Of a DNA stretch of 64,000 bases, positions 1 to 8,888 are shown one piece after another. Location of the stretch: contig NZ_CP119075.1 of assembly GCF_029023725.1 (NCBI RefSeq), positions 4,025,501-4,089,500 of the forward strand, given 5' to 3'. The notes under the pieces are model-generated. The model worked only from the letters and a program-made list of their open reading frames with translations. It did not search any database and was not told where the DNA came from. Numbering within the stretch: position 1 is the stretch's first letter; each line of letters opens with the position of its first letter. A program made the translations under genes and the position numbers. This DNA is from Synoicihabitans lomoniglobus (GTDB lineage Bacteria; Verrucomicrobiota; Verrucomicrobiia; Opitutales; Opitutaceae).

Positions 1-1504
1 GCGGAATCACCGGCACTTCCGCGCCCAGAATCTGTTCCATCTCCGAGTAGCGAACCGCCCGATCATGAGCATCGCCCAATGTGCCGGCCTCCGCGACGAG
101 TGCATCGTAACGGGCGTTGGACCAGCCGGTGCGGTTGTTGCCGCCATCGGTGACCATCATGTCCAAAAACGTCATCGGGTCCGCGTAGTCGCCGATCCAT
201 GCACTCCACGCCATGTCGTAAGCCTGGTTGTTCATGGTATCCAGATAGACTTTCCACTCCTGATTATAGAGGCGCACATCAATCCCGAGATTAGCGGAGA
301 GCATGGCCTGCAGGGCTTCACACACGATCCGGCCGGTGTCGGAGGTGGGATAAAGAATCTCGATCGCGGGCAATCCCTTGCCTCCGGGATAGCCGGCCTC
401 GGCCAACAAAGCGCGCGCTTTTTCCACGTTGTCCTCAAACGTGATGGGCGGATTAAAGACCGGCATCTGCGGCGTGAAGCTGTGCGCCGGGGTCTTCACT
501 CCCCGTTGCACCTCGTAAGCCAATCCATCGCGATCAATCGCCAACGCGAGAGCCCGACGCACGCGGGGATCGGACAGCTGCGGCTTGTTCACATTTACGC
601 GGAAGTAGGCCGCCGCCAGATAAGGGTCGAGATGGAACACGTCTTTTCGCTCGTCACGATAGTGATCGATTTTGCTGAGCGGCAGCGCGTCGGTCACGTC
701 GAGTTGCCCCGTGCGGAACATCCGCTCCTCGGTGTCGGTGCTTTCAATGGGGTAGAAGCGCACGGCGTCGAGTTTCACGCCATCACGGCCCCAGTAGGTC
801 GGGCTCTTGCGCACTTCGATGTGCTGGTTGGGTATCCACTCCGCCAGCACGAACGGACCATTGCTCACGTAGTTTTCCGCCCGGGTCCAGGCCGTGCCCT
901 TGCGCGTCAGCCCGCCGAATTTCTCGACGGTCGGCAAATGCACCGGATGCCAGCTGTAATGCGTGAGCAAATCGAGAAAGTAGCCCGTCGGATTGACCAG
1001 CGTGACCTCGATCGTGCGGTCGTCGAGAGCCTTGAATCCCGTCTGACTGAAGTCCGTCAGCTCACCCTTGTTGTAGGCCTCGCCCCCGACGACGAGGAAC
1101 AGGTTGTAGGCGTATTCAGAGCCCAACGACGGCGTAAGGATGCGTTGCCACGAGCCGACGAAGTCCTGCGCCGTGACCGTATCGCCGTTGGACCACTTGG
1201 CTTCCGGCCGCAGGTGAAAGGTGTAAACGCGTCCATCCTCGGAGATCTCCCAGGACTCCGCCTGCCCGGGACGCGGTTCGAGCGTGACCGGATCCGGTAT
1301 CACCAGACCTTCGATGAGCGTGCGAATGACTTTGCTCTCCGGCCGACCCGTCACAGTCTGCGGATCGAGATCGGAGGGCTCGGTCGAGTTGCCCACGTGC
1401 AGGGTGTTGCCCTGTGCGATCGGTTCGGCGCCACGTTTGGTGCAACCGGCGGCGAGGATCGACAGTGCGAGCGAGAGGCAGAGGAGGGTCTTGGAAAAAG
1501 TCAT
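1..1504 (-). CDS. Oligopeptide ABC transporter substrate-binding lipoprotein (OppA/SBP_bac_5 family), C-terminus off the left edge
   Basis: At least 501 codons are open from the ATG at 1504 to the window edge, so the C-terminus is missing. The N-terminus is a lipoprotein signal with lipobox LAAGC (Cys21), so the mature protein should be anchored outside the inner membrane. The body follows the SBP_bac_5 pattern: EPSDLDPQTVTG near residue 40, then TVTAQDFVGSWQRIL, DTEERMFRTGQLDVTDALP and a late DPMTFLDMMVTDGGNNRTGW. These proteins bind peptides for Opp/Dpp-type importers, but no permease or ATPase gene lies nearby. It sits 8 bases after the thioesterase stop in a minus-strand cluster. A full-length paralogue lies at 13697-15346. 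Family is secure; the ligand is unknown. Confidence 0.9.
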   Translation of the reverse strand, partial: MTFSKTLLCLSLALSILAAGCTKRGAEPIAQGNTLHVGNSTEPSDLDPQTVTGRPESKVIRTLIEGLVIPDPVTLEPRPGQAESWEISEDGRVYTFHLRPEAKWSNGDTVTAQDFVGSWQRILTPSLGSEYAYNLFLVVGGEAYNKGELTDFSQTGFKALDDRTIEVTLVNPTGYFLDLLTHYSWHPVHLPTVEKFGGLTRKGTAWTRAENYVSNGPFVLAEWIPNQHIEVRKSPTYWGRDGVKLDAVRFYPIESTDTEERMFRTGQLDVTDALPLSKIDHYRDERKDVFHLDPYLAAAYFRVNVNKPQLSDPRVRRALALAIDRDGLAYEVQRGVKTPAHSFTPQMPVFNPPITFEDNVEKARALLAEAGYPGGKGLPAIEILYPTSDTGRIVCEALQAMLSANLGIDVRLYNQEWKVYLDTMNNQAYDMAWSAWIGDYADPMTFLDMMVTDGGNNRTGWSNARYDALVAEAGTLGDAHDRAVRYSEMEQILGAEVPVIP

Positions 1505-1512
1505 GATGAAAT

Positions 1513-1941
1513 CTAGATGCTGTATTTCTCGCGCACATCGGCCGGGAGCTCAACCGCGCGATTGGTTTTGAGATCGATTAGCGCGTAATCGCAATACCCG
1601 TCGCAGGACCGCTTGCGCTGCGGCAGGCGGTCGATCTCAAAGGCGACACGACACCCCCGGGCCGTAAAATGATCAATCCAGCAACGCACCACCATCCGGT
1701 CGCCGAGTCCGAGCGGACGTTTGTAGTTCACCGTCGACGTCGTCATATACCAGCCCAGCCCACGCGCTGCGAAGTCGCTCATCGACATGCCGTAGTCGCG
1801 CTCCATCTGCGTAAATCGCGCCGCCAACACGTAGTCGAGATAACGCGTGCTGTGCACATGTTGATACAGGTCGATGTCGTCGGGTCGCACGTCGAGCTCG
1901 GTTTCAAAACGCGCAAAGACATTCAGGGGAGCTTTACTCAT
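1513..1941 (-). CDS. FadM-like hotdog acyl-CoA thioesterase
   Basis: A 142-residue single-domain hotdog protein. Residues 22-36 read DIDLYQHVHSTRYLD, matching the FadM/YbgC active-site region (FadM has LDVYQHVNNARYLE); Asp24 is the likely catalytic carboxylate. TTSTVNYKRPL is the typical central strand. Members hydrolyse acyl-CoA thioesters in the cytoplasm; chain length cannot be predicted. Its ATG overlaps the stop of the upstream S4-domain gene by 4 bases, so translational coupling is likely, and the oligopeptide-binding gene follows after 8 bases. Confidence 0.85.
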   Translation of the reverse strand: MSKAPLNVFARFETELDVRPDDIDLYQHVHSTRYLDYVLAARFTQMERDYGMSMSDFAARGLGWYMTTSTVNYKRPLGLGDRMVVRCWIDHFTARGCRVAFEIDRLPQRKRSCDGYCDYALIDLKTNRAVELPADVREKYSI

Positions 1942-2312
1942 AATTGGTCGAGCAGGTCATCGAGCTGACGTCGATCCCGCTTGGTGGGTCGGCCCGCGCC
2001 GCGTTCGCGGGCAAGCACCTGTTGCACCCGGGCCGCCTTCGCCCGCTCGATCTCCGCCGTCGGGGTGCGGTCTTCGCAGTGATCCGGCACCAGCTTGGCT
2101 CCGATGCGTGACGCGGGAATGCCGACGACCCGGTAGACCCGTCCGATCAAGCCATCGCGCACCGTCACCACTTCTCCGATACGCACTTCCCGCGAGGGTT
2201 TTACGATCGAGTCATCGATGCGGACCCGACCATCGCGGCAGGCTCCCGTGGCCAACGTCCGGGTCTTGAACACCCGCACGGTCCACAACCACCGGTCGAG
2301 GCGGCAGGTCAC
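1938..2312 (-). CDS. S4-domain RNA-binding protein, Hsp15 (HslR)-like
   Basis: From the GTG at 2312 the product is 124 residues. It opens directly into an S4 domain (CRLDRWLWTVRVFKTRTLA, then GRVRIDDSIVKPSREVRIGE) and ends in the basic tail GAGRPTKRDRRQLDDLL typical of Hsp15. In E. coli, Hsp15 binds 50S subunits carrying stalled nascent chains. The frame stays open to 2393, but that extension (IPAARLDWLAAVFVLSS) resembles no Hsp15 N-terminus, so the shorter start was chosen; there is no clear Shine-Dalgarno for either. It overlaps the thioesterase start by 4 bases. Confidence 0.85.
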   Translation of the reverse strand: MTCRLDRWLWTVRVFKTRTLATGACRDGRVRIDDSIVKPSREVRIGEVVTVRDGLIGRVYRVVGIPASRIGAKLVPDHCEDRTPTAEIERAKAARVQQVLARERGAGRPTKRDRRQLDDLLDQL

Positions 2313-2417
2313 AGGCGAAGGCGGCACGGGAGAGGAGACGGAACTCAAAACGAAAACGGCCGCCAGCCAATCAAGGCGGGCGGCCGGTATCAAATCAAAG
2401 CAGACGCAATCGCTCGA

Positions 2418-2924
2418 TCAGGCGCGTTCCGCCGCCCGCAACTCGCGGGAGATCCAGCGTTCGAGCAGTTGCTTCTCGTGCCGCAACGGATCGCGGTCGG
2501 TCACGCGGGAGCTATACATGAAGCCCAGATCGCGCAGCTTGCGATTGCCCTCCGCCAGCACGTTGCCGGCGTCGTCCGTGAGACGAAAACTGAGATTAAT
2601 GCGCGGCGGATACAGGTCCTTCACAATGCGGATATCCTGAGCGGTCGATCCCTGCCAGGGTTCGAACTCTCCCGCCATGTCCACATCCGTGATGACGATG
2701 GCCAAGCGTTGCCCCGGGGCCAGGTGTTGGGCCACCTGAGCTTCGATGTAACTCTTGAGTTCTTTGATGAGCAGGTCACGCCCCCGGGTGGGGAATGAAT
2801 AGGAGTCGGAAAAGTCCGTAAAATTGTCGGCATCGACAAAGTTCACGTCCACGGGCGATGCCGGTTCGGCGGCGGCCAGGCCGGCGAACAATCCGAGGGT
2901 TGCGAGTAATGTTGATGGTTTCAT
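2418..2924 (-). CDS. Secreted DUF3016 protein
   Basis: 168 residues starting at ATG 2924. The first 19 residues (MKPSTLLATLGLFAGLAAA) form a Sec signal peptide. The mature part has the DUF3016 layout: VDVNFVDADNFTDF early, then LAIVITDVDMAGEFEPW and INLSFRLTDDAGNVLAEG, ending in a charged helix. Function of the family is unknown; the signal suggests the periplasm. It lies upstream of the S4 gene on the same strand with a gap of about 105 bases. Confidence 0.8.
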   Translation of the reverse strand: MKPSTLLATLGLFAGLAAAEPASPVDVNFVDADNFTDFSDSYSFPTRGRDLLIKELKSYIEAQVAQHLAPGQRLAIVITDVDMAGEFEPWQGSTAQDIRIVKDLYPPRINLSFRLTDDAGNVLAEGNRKLRDLGFMYSSRVTDRDPLRHEKQLLERWISRELRAAERA

Positions 2925-3127
2925 GATTCGTAGTTGTTGCCAGAATACGACCGGAGACGGAGGACAATTGTTTCGTCGGGCGAAGTAAATTTCGATCGCG
3001 GATCGCTCCCCCGCTCTCCCGCCACCCGCGTGACTTTGACCGAAGTCGTTGGTCATGAGCCAGACGCCCGCAGCGCCTCCCCGGACAAAATTCTTTCACG
3101 CGGAGTCTTTATTTTCGAGGCATCGCG

Positions 3128-3176
3128 GCTACGTTACGTAGCCTCACGGTTTCGAACGGACACCGTGCTACGTAGC
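3128..3176. repeat. Palindromic intergenic element
   Basis: In the 259-base gap between the divergent DUF3016 and small membrane protein genes there is a perfect palindrome GCTACGTTACGTAGC (3128-3142) and a second copy of its core, GCTACGTAGC (3167-3176). The bases between them (CTCACGGT and ACCGTG) pair, so the whole segment can form one hairpin. It ends 7 bases before the next start codon, so it could be a repeat element, an operator or a leader hairpin. Confidence 0.55.
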
Positions 3177-3183
3177 TCCACCC

Positions 3184-3456
3184 ATGTTTGCCAATTTCCT
3201 CCCATTCCTGCGACGCTCGCCTCCGCCCGACAGCGAGTCGGCCTTCGTGCGCGAGGTCACGGTGACCCGGCACGAGCCGCGCAGCCGCCGTTCGGAGATG
3301 CTGCTGTTGGGCGGTTGGATTCTCATCGCGCTCAAGTGCGTCGGCACGTTCTGGATGGTGCGCCACTACGCCATGCCGTTCAACCCATGGTGGATCGTCC
3401 TGCCCACCCTCGCCGCCGCTGTCTTGTGCACGTGGGTGTATTGGCGCCGCAACTGA
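3184..3456 (+). CDS. Small two-helix membrane protein, unknown function
   Basis: 90 residues. A charged, proline-rich N-terminus (about 38 residues) is followed by two hydrophobic segments: LLLGGWILIALKCVGTFW (about 40-58) and WWIVLPTLAAAVLCTWVYW (about 69-87), ending RRN. This looks like a small helical hairpin in the inner membrane. I do not recognise a family. The next gene begins within a few bases, so the two are probably co-transcribed. Confidence 0.6.
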   Translation: MFANFLPFLRRSPPPDSESAFVREVTVTRHEPRSRRSEMLLLGGWILIALKCVGTFWMVRHYAMPFNPWWIVLPTLAAAVLCTWVYWRRN

Positions 3457-3481
3457 CGTGGCCGATCGCCCCATTTCCCAT

Positions 3482-3919
3482 ATGCCTGCAATACCCGGCC
3501 TTCGCAGCCCCCACGCCACCGTCGATCGTCTCGTTTACGTCGGCCGTATGTTTGACAAAATCCGCCTGCACGCGCGCGGCGAGCTTCCCGCCGACTACCA
3601 AGCCGCGCTCGGGAAAGGTCTCGACGCCCGCGCCTGCACGTTTCTGCGCATCGACTACGCTGCACTGCGGGCGCGCGTGCTCGACGGCGGCACCGATACG
3701 GATGTCCTGGCGTGGGCTTTCGCCACCGGCGGCGATCGCAGTGATAATGACTGCATGATCTGGAGCCGTTTTCTGCAAAAACTGGCTTGGCGCGACGATC
3801 GCTCCGCCTTTTTGCGCGCCCGGGTGGCCGAGCAGGGTCTCGAGGGTCGTGGCATCGAAACGTTCTTCGATTTGATTGAGATCGACGAAGGTCGCCCTAT
3901 CGGTGGTCCCGATGCCTGA
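3482..3919 (+). CDS. DUF5069 protein
   Basis: 145 residues from ATG 3482. The pattern LVYVGRMFDKIRLHARGELP near the N-terminus, a central DYAALRARV segment and FFDLIEIDEGR at the end matches DUF5069, a family of unknown function. A GTG at 3458, one base after the previous stop, would add eight residues; the ATG was preferred because family homology starts just after it. The stop overlaps the gluconokinase start by 8 bases. A second DUF5069 gene lies at 8885-9322. Confidence 0.8.
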   Translation: MPAIPGLRSPHATVDRLVYVGRMFDKIRLHARGELPADYQAALGKGLDARACTFLRIDYAALRARVLDGGTDTDVLAWAFATGGDRSDNDCMIWSRFLQKLAWRDDRSAFLRARVAEQGLEGRGIETFFDLIEIDEGRPIGGPDA

Positions 3920-4433
3920 CTCGCTTTCTTCCGTCCCCCCTGGAGCCCTCGTCGTGATGGGGGTGTGCGGCACCGGCAAGTCCACCGTCGGCGAGCAACT
4001 CGCCGCCGCTCTCGGTTGGGCCTACGCCGACGCGGATAATTTCCACCCGCCGGAGAACGTGGAAAAAATGCGCGCCGGCACCCCCCTCAACGATGTCGAC
4101 CGCGGCCCCTGGCTCGATCACCTGCGCGAACTGCTGACCACCCACCAACGCGAACAACGCGGTCTCGTGCTGGCCTGCTCCGCCCTCAAGTCCGACTACC
4201 GCCGCCGCCTTCAGCCCGCCACGCCCGTCTCCTTCGTGTTTCTCCACGGCACCCCTGCACTGCTCGCCGCACGGATGGGAAGTCGCGAAGGTCACTATAT
4301 GCCGGCGTCACTGCTCGACTCGCAACTCGCGACCCTCGAGCCCCCCTCACCAGACGAAGCGATCTGGTGCGACGTGGCGAATTCTCCGGCCGCCATCGTG
4401 GCGCAGGTGCTGAGCCGCCTGCGCCCGCGCTGA
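3912..4433 (+). CDS. gntK: Gluconokinase
   Basis: 173 residues, the normal length for GntK. P-loop GVCGTGKST at residues 17-25, substrate motif ADADNFHPPENVEKM just after, and ACSALKSDYRRRL in the middle, all diagnostic of the GntK branch of P-loop kinases. It phosphorylates D-gluconate to 6-phosphogluconate in the cytoplasm, feeding the Entner-Doudoroff or pentose phosphate routes. The start at 3912 lies inside the end of the DUF5069 gene, suggesting coupling. No gluconate transporter gene is nearby. Confidence 0.93.
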   Translation: MPDSLSSVPPGALVVMGVCGTGKSTVGEQLAAALGWAYADADNFHPPENVEKMRAGTPLNDVDRGPWLDHLRELLTTHQREQRGLVLACSALKSDYRRRLQPATPVSFVFLHGTPALLAARMGSREGHYMPASLLDSQLATLEPPSPDEAIWCDVANSPAAIVAQVLSRLRPR

Positions 4434-4479
4434 CCCCGCCTCGACATCGCGAGCGAATACGGCGACGATCTCCGCGCTC

Positions 4480-6867
4480 ATGAAAGTCGCCCGTATTATT
4501 CGTTGGTTTGGCCTGATCCTGTGCGCACTCGCGCTGATCCTCGTCGGTGCATTCGCGTGGATGTGGTCACAGGTAAAATCGAGTCTGCCTCCGCTCGATG
4601 GCGAACTCCCGCTCGCCGGCTTATCCGCTCCGGCGACCCTCGCCCGCGACGCCATGGGCACCGCCGTGATTCACGCCGACAACCGCGTAGACGCCATGCG
4701 TGCGCTCGGGTTCGCTCACGGGCAGGATCGTTTTTTCCAAATGGATCTCCTCCGCCGCCGGGCTGCCGGAGAGTTGTCCGGCTTGTTTGGCGAAGTGGCC
4801 CTGTGGTCGGATCGCACGACCGTGGTGCACCGGTTTCGAGCCAAGGCCCGAACCGCCCTCGAACAGGAGTCCCCAACCAATCGCGCTTTGATTGCGGCCT
4901 ACACCACCGGGGTAAACGCCGGGCTCGCCTCGCTCAGCGCCGCGCCGTGGGAATACGCCGTCGCCCGCACGGAGCCGCAACCGTGGGCCCCGGAGGATTG
5001 CATGCTCGTGCTCTACTCCATGGTGCTCGACCTGCAAAACTCGACCGGCAGCTACGAACAAGATCTCACGGTCCTGCGCGACGTCATGGGCACGCGCGCC
5101 GTCGATTTCTTCAATCCCATCGTCGGTCCCGACGATCGCGCCATCGACGGCAGCACGGCCCCATTGCCGCCCCCGCCGAGCGAAGAGGTCATCGACTTGC
5201 GCGGGGTTTCATCGATCGCCGAACCCGAGGACATCGCCGCCCGACCCGACCGCCTGCCCATCGGCTCCAACGCCATGGCCCTGCCCGGCGATCGCACCAC
5301 CAACGGAGCCGCACTGCTAGCCGGCGATCCGCACCTCGGCCTGCGCGTGCCCAACATTTGGTATCGCGCGCAACTCAACTGGACCGACGCCGCCGGTTCA
5401 CCCCAACGCATCACCGGCGCGAGCATGCCCGGCACTCCCGGCATCGCCATCGGCAGCAACGGCCACATCGCCTGGAGTTTCACCAACGCCATGATCGATA
5501 CCGGCGATCTCGTGGCCGTCGACCTCAACCCGGTCGCCCCGGAAATCCTCTATCTTCGCGGCACCGAATCTCTCGAGTTCGAAGAACACGTCGACACCAT
5601 CACCCTCAAAAACGGTGACACCGAAACGGTCGAAAGCACCTGGACGGTCTACGGTCCGATCGTGGGCAAAACCCTGCGAGGCAAATCCCTCGCCTTCAAA
5701 TGGGTCTTCCACGATCCGGCGGCGGTGAACCTCGGAATGCTCGACCTGCAACAGGCGCGCGACGTCGAAGCCGCCGTCAACGCCGCCCATCGCGCCGGGT
5801 TGCCCAGTCTTAATCTTCTGGTTGCCGATTCTGCGGGAGCCGCCGCTTGGACGATCACCGGCCGCATCCCGCAACGCTTCGGCTACGACGGTCGTTTCCC
5901 CGTTTCGTGGACCTACGGCGACCGCGGCTGGAGCGGCTACCTCGACTCCGCCGAGACTCCCGTGATCCGCGCCGCGCCCGGCCAAGCGCTCTGGGACGGC
6001 AACAATCGCGCCATCGGCGGCGACGCCCTCGCTCGATTGGGCGACTCCGGCTACGACGATCCCGAACGCGGCGCCCAGCTCGCCCGCGGCCTCGAAGCGC
6101 TCACCGCCGCCGCCGCGCCGGCCGACCTCGCCGCCATTCAAACCGACCCCCACGCCGATTGGATGCTGCGCTGGCGCGACCTGTTGCTGGCGACCTTCGA
6201 ACGCACCGGAGCTTCCGGCGACCGGGCGAAGTTCCTCGAAATCGTGAAGACATGGGACGGCACCGCCGGCGCCAACTCCGTCGCCTATCGCCTCCTCCGC
6301 GACTGGCGGGGCCAAGTCACGCGTCTCACGCTCGACCCGATCTTCTCGCTGTGCACGCGCGTCGCGCCGGATTTCCGCTACTGGCGTTTCCGTTATGAAG
6401 CGGCGCTGTGGGCGCTGCACCGCGACGAACCCGCGCACCTGATCACCGCCGATTACCTCAACTGGGACGCGCTTCGCCTCGCCGCCGTTGATCGCGTGAT
6501 CGCGCAAGCCGACGAAACCGGTCAGCCGTTCGACCGCACGACCTGGGGCGACACCAACCGCCTCGACATGAACCACCCGTTTGGAGAGATGGTGCCCGAA
6601 CCGTTCGCCGGTTGGCTCAACATGCCTCACTTGCGTCAGTCGGGGGATTCCCGGATGCCGTTCGTGCAACGGCCCAGCCACGGTGCCTCCCTGCGCATGG
6701 CGGTTTCGCCCGGCCACGAAGATGAGGGCCTGCTTCACCTACCCGGTGGCCAAAGTGGCAACCCGCTCTCCGTCTACTACCGCGCCGGTCACACCGCATG
6801 GGCCCAAAACGTGCCCGTGCCCCTGCTGCCGGGAGAGCCCGAGCACACGCTCACGCTCACGCCCTGA
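4480..6867 (+). CDS. Penicillin acylase family Ntn-hydrolase
   Basis: 795 residues. Residues 9-29 are a strong membrane anchor or uncleaved signal, placing the enzyme in the periplasm. The alpha part contains ALGFAHGQDRFFQMDL; the spacer is followed by IGSNAMAL, where Ser263 should become the N-terminal nucleophile of the beta chain after autoproteolysis. GDPHLGLRVPNIWY and PGIAIGSNGHIAWSFTNA are hallmark segments after it. Family members cut amide bonds in beta-lactams, acyl-homoserine lactones or N-acyl amides; the substrate here is unknown. Length fits the single-chain precursor, and the gene is intact. Confidence 0.92.
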   Translation: MKVARIIRWFGLILCALALILVGAFAWMWSQVKSSLPPLDGELPLAGLSAPATLARDAMGTAVIHADNRVDAMRALGFAHGQDRFFQMDLLRRRAAGELSGLFGEVALWSDRTTVVHRFRAKARTALEQESPTNRALIAAYTTGVNAGLASLSAAPWEYAVARTEPQPWAPEDCMLVLYSMVLDLQNSTGSYEQDLTVLRDVMGTRAVDFFNPIVGPDDRAIDGSTAPLPPPPSEEVIDLRGVSSIAEPEDIAARPDRLPIGSNAMALPGDRTTNGAALLAGDPHLGLRVPNIWYRAQLNWTDAAGSPQRITGASMPGTPGIAIGSNGHIAWSFTNAMIDTGDLVAVDLNPVAPEILYLRGTESLEFEEHVDTITLKNGDTETVESTWTVYGPIVGKTLRGKSLAFKWVFHDPAAVNLGMLDLQQARDVEAAVNAAHRAGLPSLNLLVADSAGAAAWTITGRIPQRFGYDGRFPVSWTYGDRGWSGYLDSAETPVIRAAPGQALWDGNNRAIGGDALARLGDSGYDDPERGAQLARGLEALTAAAAPADLAAIQTDPHADWMLRWRDLLLATFERTGASGDRAKFLEIVKTWDGTAGANSVAYRLLRDWRGQVTRLTLDPIFSLCTRVAPDFRYWRFRYEAALWALHRDEPAHLITADYLNWDALRLAAVDRVIAQADETGQPFDRTTWGDTNRLDMNHPFGEMVPEPFAGWLNMPHLRQSGDSRMPFVQRPSHGASLRMAVSPGHEDEGLLHLPGGQSGNPLSVYYRAGHTAWAQNVPVPLLPGEPEHTLTLTP

Positions 6868-6878
6868 ATCGCCTCTGC

Positions 6879-6940
6879 TGGGAACGCCGAGCTCCAGCTC
6901 GGTCCCGTCAGCATGGCCGAGCTGGAGCTCGACGTTCCCA
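6879..6940. repeat. 24-base imperfect inverted repeat (REP-like)
   Basis: Arms at 6879-6902 (TGGGAACGCCGAGCTCCAGC...) and 6917-6940 match as an inverted repeat at 23 of 24 positions, with a 14-base loop. Each arm also contains a smaller palindrome, GAGCT-CC-AGCTC. It lies in the 133-base gap after the acylase stop, so it may also act as a hairpin that protects or ends the transcript. Confidence 0.8.
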
Positions 6941-7000
6941 GCCAAACCCACCGCCATCTTCCCGAAATCCCGGTTGCGCCGCGCCCGCGTTTGGGGTGGG

Positions 7001-7756
7001 ATGGACGTCCCCAACCCGCCGTCCCTTCGACCTCGCGTGAAAGCCAAACTCAAGCCCGCCGCCAAAAGCTACTCCGTCTACTTCGGCGGGGAGCTGTTCG
7101 ACCTCAAGCACCTCATCGGCAATGCCTATATGGCCGAGGCGATTTACGAAAAATCGCACGGCAAATTCCTCTGCCATTTGCCGCAGGATTTCGAGTTGCG
7201 CGGTCTCAATCCGCACGTAATTCGCGATCAGGATATCATGGCGCTGTTCGAGGCCGATCTCGCCATTTTCAACTTCGATGGAACCGAGCTCGATAGCGGC
7301 ACGGTGGTGGAATTCATGATGGCGAAATTTGCCGACATTCCGACCGTGATCCTACGCACTGACCTGCGCGCCGCCGGCGATCAAGGTAGCGTCCGGCACG
7401 ATCCGTGGAACTTGATGGCCAGCTTTTATCCGCGCACCGAAGTCGTGCGCGCCGCCAGTCTCATCGACTACCGCAAGCTGCAACAATCGCGTCTGCGCAA
7501 GGCACCCGACGACATCACCCGCCTCGCCGGTCAGCACGCCTCCGCGACCGCCTCCATCATTTGCGACCGCCTTGCCACCGAGGTCGTGCGGGCCCTCAAT
7601 CGGGTGATCAAACTCCCGCCCGCGATGCCCAAGGAACTCCGACCCGACGTCTACTCCTGGCTGGCTCTCATGCCCGGTCTCAAGGGCAAGAAAAAGGAAC
7701 TGCGGGCCGAACTCGCCAAGATTCTCGAACGTAAAACCCTCCGTAATTTGATCTGA
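7001..7756 (+). CDS. Nucleoside 2-deoxyribosyltransferase-like protein
   Basis: 251 residues from ATG 7001; a GTG at 7037 would remove twelve residues. YSVYFGGELFDLKHLIGNAYMAE resembles the N-terminal fold of the family, and FDGTELDSGTVVEF holds the expected substrate pocket with Glu104 as candidate nucleophile. The family moves 2-deoxyribose between bases. The C-terminal half (about 150-251), with a KGKKKELRAEL tail, is longer than in small bacterial members, so activity is not certain. It sits 56 bases upstream of upp, which supports a role in base or nucleoside salvage. Confidence 0.72.
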   Translation: MDVPNPPSLRPRVKAKLKPAAKSYSVYFGGELFDLKHLIGNAYMAEAIYEKSHGKFLCHLPQDFELRGLNPHVIRDQDIMALFEADLAIFNFDGTELDSGTVVEFMMAKFADIPTVILRTDLRAAGDQGSVRHDPWNLMASFYPRTEVVRAASLIDYRKLQQSRLRKAPDDITRLAGQHASATASIICDRLATEVVRALNRVIKLPPAMPKELRPDVYSWLALMPGLKGKKKELRAELAKILERKTLRNLI

Positions 7757-7812
7757 CCATCGCGTCCCCAAGCTCATCCCGGACGCGTCCACCCTCAACC
7801 CGCCATCCCGCC

Positions 7813-8427
7813 ATGCCCGAACTACTTCACCACCCCCTCGCCTCTCACGTTCTCACCAAGCTGCGCGATAAAAACACCCCGGCGGCAGAGTTTCGGGCGT
7901 TGAGTTACAAGATCGGTTTAATGCTCGCCCTCGAAGCGACCAAGGACCTGCCGACCGATGTCGAAACGATCGACACGCCCCTGGAAACCATGGACGCCTC
8001 CGTGCTCGGCGAAGGCCTCGCCGTCGTGCCGATTCTGCGCGCCGGACTGGGCATGCTCCAGCCGTTCACCGATCTTTTTCCTTCCGTCAGTGTCGGCTAT
8101 CTCGGCCTCGAACGCGACCACGAGACCGCGGAACCCAGCGCCTACTACAACAAGCTGCCCGACGTCACCAGTCGCCGCGTCCTGTGCGTCGACCCCATGC
8201 TCGCCACCGGCGGTTCCGCCGTCATGGCGCTCGACAAGCTCAAGGCCGCCGGGGCCACGGACATCCGTCTCGTCACCATCGTGAGCGCCCCCGAGGGCAT
8301 CGAAACGGTCAAGGCCGCTCACCCCGACGTGCCCATCATCACTGCGGCCGTGGATCGCGAGCTTGATGACAACAGCTACATTCTGCCGGGACTCGGCGAC
8401 TTCGGTGACCGCCTGTTCGATACCTGA
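7813..8427 (+). CDS. upp: Uracil phosphoribosyltransferase
   Basis: 204 residues. HHPLASHVLTKLRDKNT is the typical start; VVPILRAGLGM and the PRPP-binding loop CVDPMLATGGSAVMAL (about 123-138) are diagnostic, as is SYILPGLGDFGDRLF at the C-terminus. It converts uracil and PRPP to UMP. The stop TGA shares its A with the ATG of the following GNAT gene (8427), so this is the first gene of a tightly packed run to 10164. Confidence 0.96.
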   Translation: MPELLHHPLASHVLTKLRDKNTPAAEFRALSYKIGLMLALEATKDLPTDVETIDTPLETMDASVLGEGLAVVPILRAGLGMLQPFTDLFPSVSVGYLGLERDHETAEPSAYYNKLPDVTSRRVLCVDPMLATGGSAVMALDKLKAAGATDIRLVTIVSAPEGIETVKAAHPDVPIITAAVDRELDDNSYILPGLGDFGDRLFDT

Positions 8428-8888
8428 TGCCTGACGCATCCGATTACCGGATACGAGCGGCCACGCCCGCCGACGACGACGTCTGGGCGCGGCTGCGCCA
8501 CGCCCTCTGGCCGGAGTGTCCGCCGGCGCGTCACGCCGAGGAGATTGCCCTCTATCGCCAATCTCCCGGGCTCGTGGCGCTCGCCCTCGACGCGCATGAT
8601 CACGCCGTGGGATTTGCCGAAACGACCATCCGGCACGAACACGTGACGGGCACTGCGGCGAGTCCCGTGCCGTATCTCGAGGGTTGGTTTGTCGAGTCGG
8701 CCTGGCGTGGTCGCGGCGTCGGCCGGGCGTTGATCGATTTCGTGGCCGCATGGGCCCGAACCCAAGGTTTCGCGGAACTGGCCAGCGACACCGAACTGGC
8801 CAACGTATCCAGTCAGGCCGCCCACACCCGCCTCGGATTTCGCGAGACCGAACGCGTCGTCCACTACCTTAAACCCCTTTCGCCATGA
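8427..8888 (+). CDS. GNAT acetyltransferase, aminoglycoside 6'-N-acetyltransferase-like
   Basis: 153 residues, one GNAT domain. YRIRAATPADDDVWARLRHALWP at the N-terminus, EGWFVESAWRGRGVGRALI (acetyl-CoA loop, RGRGVG) and ASDTELANVSSQAAHTRLGF at the C-terminus follow the AAC(6')-type pattern. The real substrate may be unrelated to antibiotics, because chromosomal relatives are common. It overlaps upp by one base and DUF5069 by four. Confidence 0.85.
   Translation: MPDASDYRIRAATPADDDVWARLRHALWPECPPARHAEEIALYRQSPGLVALALDAHDHAVGFAETTIRHEHVTGTAASPVPYLEGWFVESAWRGRGVGRALIDFVAAWARTQGFAELASDTELANVSSQAAHTRLGFRETERVVHYLKPLSP

Noticed and set aside
65-1516. 483-codon plus-strand frame at the left edge
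   Set aside because: Antisense to the oligopeptide-binding lipoprotein, whose true frame runs off the left edge and has signal peptide and family motifs.
5398-6738. 446-codon minus-strand frame opposite the penicillin acylase
   Set aside because: Shadow of the plus-strand gene; composition is low-complexity and carries no family motif.
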